Source of the DNA: Candidatus Uhrbacteria bacterium | GTDB taxonomy: Bacteria; Patescibacteriota; Patescibacteriia; SG8-24 | DNA length: 41,258 bases | Assembly (NCBI GenBank): GCA_016929435.1 | Contig: JAFGIV010000004.1 | Location: 1 to 41,258, forward strand | Direction: 5' to 3' | In this document: positions 28,362-35,618 of the stretch, piece after piece | Layout of the letters: every line of letters starts with the position of its first letter | Numbering within the stretch: position 1 is the stretch's first letter | Position numbers and translations under genes: made by a program | Notes under the pieces: generated by a model | What the model was told of the DNA's origin: nothing | Database searches by the model: none | The model's input: only the letters and a program-made list of their open reading frames with translations

Positions 28362-28402
28362 TTTGTCTACAATATTGTAGACAAATACAGCAATCTTGTC
28401 AA
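28362..28402 (-). promoter_or_regulatory. Promoter and perfect 24-bp palindromic operator of the HTH operon
   Basis: Minus strand TTGACA (28397-28402), 17-nt spacer, TACAAT (28374-28379); palindrome TTTGTCTACAATATTGTAGACAAA (28362-28385) covers the -10 and start region, 3 nt from the ATG. Confidence 0.85.
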
Positions 28403-28664
28403 ATTTTAGAGTAACCAAACCAATGTCATGGGGCGATTTCCCGTTGTTTCCCGTGGTGTTGGATACGGCATCGGAACGTCCAATCCGGTCTGTTTCCGGC
28501 CGTTTTCCCACCGTTCGGACCAGTAAAAATAAGGCCAAATAAGGTCGTTTCATGCCGCATGACCTTGATTGTTAGGCCGGTCGGTGCTATCATCATGAAC
28601 AGCGAAAACCCGACCGAAAACCGGATGTGGGTGTAACAAACTTCGATTTTTTCCGTCTAATGGC

Positions 28665-29264
28665 ATGTCGAACATTTTGAAGGAAAAATTCCTGCTTTAC
28701 CGCATTAGGGCCAAGAACGATCCCGATGCCTTCGGACTGGTCTATGACACCTATGTCCGGCGCATCTACCGCTTCATCTTCTTTAAGGTCCGATCTGCGG
28801 AACAGGCCGAGGACATAACATCCGATACCTTCCTGAAAGCCTGGCAGTACCTGAAGGAGAAGCGGGAGGTTACGCACCTTCAGGCCCTCCTGTACAACAT
28901 CGCCAGGAATGCCGTCATCGATTGGTATCGGCACAACTCCTGCGTTCAGGGAACCGTTTCCCTTGATGACAGCCGCCTGACAGGCGAGGCCATCGTTGAC
29001 GGGGAGAAGCTGCTTAGGGACATTGACCGCCGAACCGAGGCCGAACGGGTCATAGAGAAGATCCACGGGCTGAAGGACGAATGGCGGGAGGTGATGGTGA
29101 TGAGGTACCTGGACGGATTGAGCAGCGGGGAGATCGCCGAGGCACTGGGAAAGACGACATCCAACGTTCGAATCATATTGCATCGGGCCACTAAGGTCCT
29201 GACCCAATCCATAAGGAATGAGCAACCGGAACCTACAACTGATACTGGCGGAGACGGCGAATGA
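28665..29264 (+). CDS. ECF-type sigma-70 family RNA polymerase sigma factor
   Basis: FGLVYDTYVRRIYRFIFFKVRSAEQAEDITSDTFLKAWQ (region 2), LKDEWREVMVMRYLDGLSSGEIAEALGKTTSNVRIILHRATKVL (region 4). Confidence 0.92.
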   Translation: MSNILKEKFLLYRIRAKNDPDAFGLVYDTYVRRIYRFIFFKVRSAEQAEDITSDTFLKAWQYLKEKREVTHLQALLYNIARNAVIDWYRHNSCVQGTVSLDDSRLTGEAIVDGEKLLRDIDRRTEAERVIEKIHGLKDEWREVMVMRYLDGLSSGEIAEALGKTTSNVRIILHRATKVLTQSIRNEQPEPTTDTGGDGE

Positions 29265-30297
29265 ACGGCTGGGCGGTGCCCCGCACGGGGATTGGGTTGC
29301 CAAAAACCGAGACATCCTGATGATGCAGGTCAGGAACACCACTGACCGGAACGCCTGTGTCTCCAAACTGGAAAGCGTCCGGAATTTCCTTTCTGTGTTT
29401 TTCCCGGCCGAACGGGTCATGGTAACGGTGCGGGCCTTTGCCGTTTTGGTGCTGATGGTCGGAACGGTCTTCGGCGGCGGTTTGGTTTCGGTCATGGCCT
29501 GCCGGAACGCCGTTCCCGGGGAATCGGCCTATCGGGTGAAGCTGGCGGTGGAGAGGGCCCAGGTGGTCATGGCCCCGAATAACGTCTACCGCATCCGTCT
29601 CCATGCCGAGTTTGCCGACCGGCGGATGGATGAGGCCGCGAAGCTGGCCGAGGGTCCGGAGGACGGACGGCGGTTGGTGGTCGGGGTCCTTGGGGAATTC
29701 AATGACGAGCTGGCGGATTTGAGGGGCGGACTGATGAGGATGAAGGCGGTCGATCCCGAGGGGGTGGCTGCGGCAGCCAAGCTGCTGGAGAGGAAGATGG
29801 TCTCATACCGGCAGGTGCTGAAGGACATCACCGGGGCGCTCCCGTCCGATGTCCGGCCGCAGGCATTGGCCATGGCCGGTCGGGTGGAGGGTTTGGGGCT
29901 GCAGGCCATGGCCGTGCTGGTTGACCAGCACCTGTCCGGTGACGTCAATGCCTCCAAGGACATGGTGGCCGGCAAGATCAATGACCGCATCCGTCAGGCA
30001 GAGGCCAAGCTGACCGTGGCCCCTGACCGCGAACCGACCGAAAGGACTGTCCGGGCCAAGGCCGCCATTGCCCAGGCCAGGGAGATGATGGAGGCGGAGA
30101 ATTACCAGGCGGCCTTCTCGAAGATAGTGGAGGTGACGGAGATTACGGACAACATCGATTCCGGCGATTTGGTCATAGACGGGATCGATCCTGAAGGTGG
30201 GGATGAGACGGAAAACGAAGAAACAGAGACAGCGGACGAGGAACCGGTCGACAGTGAGGGTAACGAAGACGAAAAAGAAAACGAACCAGGCAGTTGA
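29218..30297 (+). CDS. DUF5667-like single-pass membrane protein, candidate anti-sigma partner
   Basis: Overlaps sigma gene by 47 nt; TM VTVRAFAVLVLMVGTVFGGGLVSVMA; PGESAYRVKLAVERAQVVMAPNNVYRIRLHAEFADRRMDEAAKLAE; acidic C-terminus. Confidence 0.72.
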   Translation: MSNRNLQLILAETANERLGGAPHGDWVAKNRDILMMQVRNTTDRNACVSKLESVRNFLSVFFPAERVMVTVRAFAVLVLMVGTVFGGGLVSVMACRNAVPGESAYRVKLAVERAQVVMAPNNVYRIRLHAEFADRRMDEAAKLAEGPEDGRRLVVGVLGEFNDELADLRGGLMRMKAVDPEGVAAAAKLLERKMVSYRQVLKDITGALPSDVRPQALAMAGRVEGLGLQAMAVLVDQHLSGDVNASKDMVAGKINDRIRQAEAKLTVAPDREPTERTVRAKAAIAQAREMMEAENYQAAFSKIVEVTEITDNIDSGDLVIDGIDPEGGDETENEETETADEEPVDSEGNEDEKENEPGS

Positions 30298-30428
30298 AGA
30301 GGGTTAAAGAAAAAACAAAAACAAAAAAAAACAAACAGACCCCCTTGCCAATCCAGTAGTGGGTTTTGTCCGGCCTGAATCGGACCGACAGAACAAACCG
30401 CTGGGTCTGGCAATCGCTAGTCGGATTG

Positions 30429-30448
30429 TACCGGGACAAATCCCGGTA
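30429..30448. other. Perfect hairpin/dyad TACCGGGA-CAAA-TCCCGGTA in the S-layer gene leader region
   Basis: 8-bp perfect arms. Confidence 0.65.
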
Positions 30449-30686
30449 TGACGATCCCGCTGGACGGTCGCTCAACAGGAAGGTCTGATTCGGCAACGTC
30501 CGGGAAACCGGCGTTGGGAGGATGGGATCTTTGGGAGAGGGACAATTTCGGGGAAACAACCCGAAAATCTCGAGCGTTCCGCTCCCTGTCTCTGTCGAAA
30601 CCGCTTCTTGGGACCTGAATATCCTTATTAACGCGTTCTGGCCGAAAAGGTCGAGTCCGAAGGGACGCCGGGCGCCTACTCATAAC

Positions 30687-30714
30687 GGAACCAGCCATTC
30701 TCCATGGCGGTTCC
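30687..30714 (+). promoter_or_regulatory. Leader hairpin immediately upstream of the S-layer gene SD
   Basis: GGAACC-a-GCCAT-tctcc-ATGGC-GGTTCC followed by AAGAAAGGTTG...ATG. Confidence 0.65.
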
Positions 30715-30735
30715 AAGAAAGGTTGTAAATCAATT

Positions 30736-33700
30736 ATGCAAAACGCAATCAAGAAAGCGTTTACCGGTGCGATCGTCGCTTCGACCATCGTCTGGTCCAT
30801 TGGCCTGTCTGCCATCCCGTTTGCCGCCAAGGCAACTCCGGCTTCCGGCACCCTGGTCAAGGCTTCCCTTCCGGCCGTCTATTATGTCGGTGCGGATCAG
30901 AAACGCTATGTCTTCCCCAACGAGAAGACCTATAAGACCTGGTATGCCGATTTCTCCGGTGTCCAGATCATCACCGATGCCGAGCTTGCCGCTCTGCCGA
31001 TCGGTGGCAACGTGACCTACAAACCGGGTGTCCGGATGGTCAAGATCACGACCGATCCTAAGGTCTACGCTGTCGATGCCAATGGCACCCTGCGCTGGGT
31101 CACTTCCGAGGCCGCCGCTACCGCCATCTACGGCTCCAGCTGGAACCAGATGATCGACGACGTCTCTGACGCGTTCTTCACCAACTACAGGATCGGTTCC
31201 GATGTCCATGCGGCCTCGGACTTCGTCCCGGCCACGGCTTCCGCCGCTGCCACCTCCATCAATGTCGATAAGGGCCTGTCCGGTTTTGCCGACGGTTCCC
31301 TTACCGCCATGCTTTCCTCCGGTCAGCCGGTTGGGGGGACGATTCCGGGCAAGGCCACTGGCGTGGCCATGGTCAAGGTTGATGTCAAGAACAACAGCAC
31401 CAGCGCCATTACCCTGGACTCCATGACCGTCCGTCGCACGGGCGTCGGTTCCTATGCCGATTTCAGCTATGTGTATGCCTATGAGGGCAGCAACAGGCTG
31501 ACCACCGGCCGGACCATCAATTCCTCCAGCAATGAGGCCACCTTCGGCGGCCTGAACGTCACCCTGGCGGCTGGAGAGACCAAGACCCTGTGGGTCTCCG
31601 CTGACATGGGTACCGGCACTGCCGGCAACCAGAACAGCATCCAGGTCGTGTCCATCACGGCCGGTGCGGTCGCGGTTTCCGGTCTGCCGGTTTCCGGTCC
31701 GGTGTTTACGCTGGCCGGAGCCACTGTCGGTGCGATCACCATTGCGGCCAACGGTTCCTTCGTGAACGCCGAGGCCGGTTCCAATGCCAAGGTTGCCGAG
31801 TTCCAGCTGTCCGCCTCCTCTTCCGAGGATGTCATGCTGAACAAGGTCGCCCTGTACTACACCGGCACCACGGCCCGGGAGAACCTGTCCAACCTGACCC
31901 TGAAGCAGGCCGGAGTTACGGTGGCCACTGCCACCGGGATTTCCGTCAAGGACCTGGCCACCTTCCCCCTGAACGCTCCGTTCAAGCTGGAGAAGGGTTC
32001 CAGCCGCGTCTTCCAGGTGTATGCCGACATTTCCGGCAATGCCCGGGCTGACGAGACCGTTGCCTTCTACCTGGACAACGCCTCTGACCTGTATGCCATC
32101 GGTTCCACCTATGGCTATGGCGTCGAAGTCGTGCGCGCCGATTACGACGGCAGCTCCGCTGCCAAGAAGTCTTCCGTGACCATTGAGGCCGGCCAGCTGA
32201 ACATCACCTTCAACGGCCCGTCCTCCAAGGATGTTGGCATTGACGGCAAGGATGTTGAGATCTTCAACTTCACGATGACCGCCCAGAGCAACATCGAGGT
32301 CCGGAACGTCCGGATGAACCTGACTGCGGCCAATGTTGCCGGTGCGGGTGATGGTTTGGTTGATAGTTCCTCTTCCCCCTCCATCGCCAACTACAGCGAC
32401 ATCAAGCTGGTCGATACGGCCACCGGCGCGATTGTCGGCGGTCCGAAGGACCTGTCCATCGCTACCCATACGGCTGGTGCCGGTATTGATCTCGCCCAAG
32501 ATGTGACTTTCGACAGCGTGTTCAACATGTCTGCCGGTCAGAGCCGCACCTTCAAGCTGACTGTCGATGTCGCCAACAACTCGGCACTTGCCGCGTCCAC
32601 GGCCGATACCCTGACAGCCAAGCTGCTGCAGTTCGTTACGGGTGATGTCCGCAACCTGGACAACAACACCAATGTCGCTGACATCGTCCCGAATTCCGCT
32701 TCCGGAATCACCGGTAACGCCGCCACGCTGACCTCCTCGTCCCTGACCGCGTCCAGGGCCTCCACTCCGGTGGCCCAGACCTACATCAAGGGTGCCCAGG
32801 GCGTGTCCTTCGGCGGCCTGATCCTGAAGGCCAATGACGTCGGGGACATGATCGTCTCCAGCGTCACCATGACCCCGATCGACAACGGTACGAATGTCGG
32901 TGACTACGACGAGAGCATCCAGACCGCCAGCCTGTGGGACGGTGCCACCCAGATCGGCACTGTCCAGTCTCCGGACGGCACGTACGGCACGCTGGTCTTC
33001 TCCAACCTGAACCTGACGGTCCCGTCCGGCCAGTCGAAGACCCTGACCCTGAAGGTCAACCTGTCCGCTGTCGCCACGCCCAGCAACTACCAGTACAGCG
33101 TCAATGCGGCCGGTGACCTGTCGGTTACCGACGTCAACGGCGCCTCCAAGACCGCTGCCGGGACCTATCCGGTCCAGTTCAGCGTCATGACCATTGCCAA
33201 CGCCGGCAGCGTTACGGTTACCAAGGCTTCCGATGATTCCGAGTCCGAGACCGGCATCGTGATCGGCGGCGCCTCCAATGTCGTCCTGGCCAAGTACAAG
33301 CTGGATGCCATTGACGAGGAACTCCGCCTGGTCAAGGCCGCGTTCGACGTCAACGCCTCCGCTGCCACTGCCATCCAGAGCCTGTCTCTCTATGACGGTG
33401 CCACCATGGTCGGCGGTCCGATGTCGGTTGACGGCGCCGGTACCGCGGCTTTCACGGGCATGAACATGATCATCCCGAAGGATGGCTCCAAGATCCTGAC
33501 CGTCAAGGCCAACCTGAACTCCGTCGGTTCCTCCGGCGCGACCACTGGTTATGACCTGAAGGTTCAGCTGCTGACCACGGGCTTCCGGGTTGAGGGAACC
33601 TCCGGTTCCACGACCATTGAGACCCTTTCCAGCGCTGTTGACGGGAACAGCAAGGTCATCCGCAAGAGCAAGCCGACGATCGCCCTGGCCACGTTGAGCA

Positions 33701-34194
33701 ACGTTCTGGGGGCCGGTGCCCAATCGGTCATCCGCTTCTCCGTTACGGCTGATGCGGCCGGTGACATCTCCTTCAAGAAGATCACTGCCTATGTCGTCGA
33801 GAGCGGAACGGTTACCGTGACCGCTCCGTCCGACATTGACACGATCCTCAAGGACATCACCGGCGGCAACTACCTGAACGCCTCCACGGCGACCTATGCC
33901 ACCAGCGTCCTGACGATTGACCTGTACGAGGAGTTCACTGTCGGTGCCGGAACCACCAAGAACTTCGACATCTTCATGAACATATCCGGTGCGGTTTCCT
34001 CTGACAGCGTCACTTCCAGACTGCTGACGGATGACACCACGTTCACTACCGGTGACTATGCCGCAGCTGCGGCTGTCGGTGAGTTCGTCTGGTCTGACAA
34101 GTCGAAGACCAGCCACAGCACCTCTACCGAGGATTGGGCTACCGGCTACAAGGTGAAGACCTTGCCGTCCGACAGCCACACTCTCTCGAAATAG
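30736..34194 (+). CDS. S-layer-like secreted repeat protein (1152 aa) with N-terminal ~110-aa module
   Basis: Signal peptide; N-terminal module YYVGADQKRYVFPN...; multiple Ig-like repeats; Ala/Ser/Thr/Val rich; strong bias to GCC/ACC/AAG/CTG codons, consistent with high expression. Confidence 0.85.
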   Translation: MQNAIKKAFTGAIVASTIVWSIGLSAIPFAAKATPASGTLVKASLPAVYYVGADQKRYVFPNEKTYKTWYADFSGVQIITDAELAALPIGGNVTYKPGVRMVKITTDPKVYAVDANGTLRWVTSEAAATAIYGSSWNQMIDDVSDAFFTNYRIGSDVHAASDFVPATASAAATSINVDKGLSGFADGSLTAMLSSGQPVGGTIPGKATGVAMVKVDVKNNSTSAITLDSMTVRRTGVGSYADFSYVYAYEGSNRLTTGRTINSSSNEATFGGLNVTLAAGETKTLWVSADMGTGTAGNQNSIQVVSITAGAVAVSGLPVSGPVFTLAGATVGAITIAANGSFVNAEAGSNAKVAEFQLSASSSEDVMLNKVALYYTGTTARENLSNLTLKQAGVTVATATGISVKDLATFPLNAPFKLEKGSSRVFQVYADISGNARADETVAFYLDNASDLYAIGSTYGYGVEVVRADYDGSSAAKKSSVTIEAGQLNITFNGPSSKDVGIDGKDVEIFNFTMTAQSNIEVRNVRMNLTAANVAGAGDGLVDSSSSPSIANYSDIKLVDTATGAIVGGPKDLSIATHTAGAGIDLAQDVTFDSVFNMSAGQSRTFKLTVDVANNSALAASTADTLTAKLLQFVTGDVRNLDNNTNVADIVPNSASGITGNAATLTSSSLTASRASTPVAQTYIKGAQGVSFGGLILKANDVGDMIVSSVTMTPIDNGTNVGDYDESIQTASLWDGATQIGTVQSPDGTYGTLVFSNLNLTVPSGQSKTLTLKVNLSAVATPSNYQYSVNAAGDLSVTDVNGASKTAAGTYPVQFSVMTIANAGSVTVTKASDDSESETGIVIGGASNVVLAKYKLDAIDEELRLVKAAFDVNASAATAIQSLSLYDGATMVGGPMSVDGAGTAAFTGMNMIIPKDGSKILTVKANLNSVGSSGATTGYDLKVQLLTTGFRVEGTSGSTTIETLSSAVDGNSKVIRKSKPTIALATLSNVLGAGAQSVIRFSVTADAAGDISFKKITAYVVESGTVTVTAPSDIDTILKDITGGNYLNASTATYATSVLTIDLYEEFTVGAGTTKNFDIFMNISGAVSSDSVTSRLLTDDTTFTTGDYAAAAAVGEFVWSDKSKTSHSTSTEDWATGYKVKTLPSDSHTLSK

Positions 34195-34236
34195 AGCTGC
34201 GTGACAGGGTTTGACGGCACCTTGGAAAAAGCCGTC

Positions 34237-34271
34237 ACAAAAACCGGCCCCCGAAAGGGGGTCGGTTTTGT
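34237..34271 (+). terminator. Terminator of S-layer gene
   Basis: ACAAAAACCGGCCCCC-GAAA-GGGGGTCGGTTTTGT. Confidence 0.8.
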
Positions 34272-34567
34272 AGTCTCCAGCGCCCCCAACCCCCAAACCC
34301 AACGCCCCCCTAAATCCCCCAATACTGGGGGACTTGTGTGGAGGGGTTTGTTGTCTTGGCCCCCAAACCCCCTCCCTGCGGGAGACTTACGCCTTCAGGG
34401 GCTTAAGCGGAAGAATTTATTTATGGAAGCCTGATACGGTAGCTTTATGCTTGACCCTTTTTCGTTATTGTCAGGTTCCGGGGGGTCTGTTAACCTTATT
34501 TTAATCCGCAATGGGGCGGGATCAGGCACATTGACAACCTAATCATGCGAAAGGGATTGGTGAAGGC

Positions 34568-35560
34568 ATGAAACACGAACGAAAGCGAAATTCCGTTATC
34601 GTCAGCATCTTCAGGAAAACCGTTCAGGCGGTTGGAAAAATAGGGAGAATCATCAGGTCGCACCTGCGGCGGTCGGCGTTGGAGGTAATGTCGTTCCTGC
34701 TGGACAGGGATGCCCTGTTTCGAGTTATTGGGTTCTTCAACCGCAGGTTCGGGTTTTTGAAGACGGTATTTCTCCTTTACCCGGCCAATTTAAGGTATGC
34801 CCATGCCTATGTCTACGAAAGACGCAGGAAACGGATGTTTTGGGGACCGGAGTTTGTCGGTCTATTTAGGCAGAAGAACTGTAAAATTGGTTTGGTTTTC
34901 GGTATTTCCTCGGACGAGAAGATGATTAAGGATCCCAAAAATACAGAAAATCTGCTAAGGGTATTTGACCGGATGGAAGACATAAGGGTGATGTTGGGGG
35001 CGGAACGGAAGTCTTTTGCCGGTATCCTGCCCAGCATATTCCGTTCCCGCGGCTTTCCCCATGATTTCTGCGAGGCAGAGGTGACTGTCTTGGCCGTTAA
35101 AAAGGCGATTGAGGCCGTCAGGAAAACGGAAGGAATGGGAACGGGGGTACCGACTGTCGTTTTGGGCGGTCGGGGACTGATTGGCAGCCAGGTTGTCAAA
35201 AGCCTGTCCGATACCCCGGTTTTTGTCCTGGATTCGGCCGGATCGGAAGACGAAAGGAGATGGCCGGACGGATTAGGTCAAGACAGGGTTCTTTTGGTCA
35301 ATATCGCTTCGGTTAGGGCCCTGGAAAGTCAGGTAAAAATGCTGCATCCGGCGGCGGTCATACTGAATGAGGCTTATCCGGAGCCGCCGAAGGCGCTTAT
35401 CGAAAAGATCAGGGAAATTGGCTGCCCGATATATCACATTGCCGGTGTTTTGGCAGATTGGGTTTTACCGAATTTTTCAGGCGCCTATCGTGAAGCAATT
35501 CCGTGTTGTGCTGCTTGGCTTAATGAGGACATGGAGGTTTCGGTGATTCGTTTGGTTTAG
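34568..35560 (+). CDS. Hypothetical protein with Rossmann-like NAD(P)-binding segment
   Basis: TVVLGGRGLIGSQVVKSLSDTPVFVLDSAG (GxGxxG-like); complete 330-aa ORF. Confidence 0.65.
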   Translation: MKHERKRNSVIVSIFRKTVQAVGKIGRIIRSHLRRSALEVMSFLLDRDALFRVIGFFNRRFGFLKTVFLLYPANLRYAHAYVYERRRKRMFWGPEFVGLFRQKNCKIGLVFGISSDEKMIKDPKNTENLLRVFDRMEDIRVMLGAERKSFAGILPSIFRSRGFPHDFCEAEVTVLAVKKAIEAVRKTEGMGTGVPTVVLGGRGLIGSQVVKSLSDTPVFVLDSAGSEDERRWPDGLGQDRVLLVNIASVRALESQVKMLHPAAVILNEAYPEPPKALIEKIREIGCPIYHIAGVLADWVLPNFSGAYREAIPCCAAWLNEDMEVSVIRLV

Positions 35561-35569
35561 CTTGTATCC

Positions 35570-35597
35570 GCTACGGGTTCCCACCCGTAGCGTTTTT
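35570..35597 (+). terminator. Intrinsic terminator
   Basis: GCTACGGGT-TCCC-ACCCGTAGC-GTTTTT. Confidence 0.85.
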
Positions 35598-35599
35598 AA

Positions 35600-35608
35600 T
35601 GGTATAAT
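35600..35608 (+). promoter_or_regulatory. Extended -10 promoter (TGG-TATAAT) of the 7TM histidine kinase
   Basis: TGGTATAAT ends 10 nt before ATG 35619. Confidence 0.6.
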
Positions 35609-35618
35609 TTGGAAATAT

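Noticed and set aside
30730-34302. 1190-aa minus-strand ORF antisense to the S-layer-like gene
   Set aside because: Longer than the sense ORF, but it lacks signal peptide or recognisable domains, is low-complexity Gly/Asp/Val/Arg, and is explained by the strong codon bias of the sense gene; the sense strand has a signal peptide, SD and terminator.
34278-34395. C-rich tract (CCCCCAACCCCCAAACCC...) as a G-quadruplex or repeat array
   Set aside because: G-runs on the minus strand are irregular, without a defined repeat unit; similar C-rich patches occur in other intergenic regions of the window.
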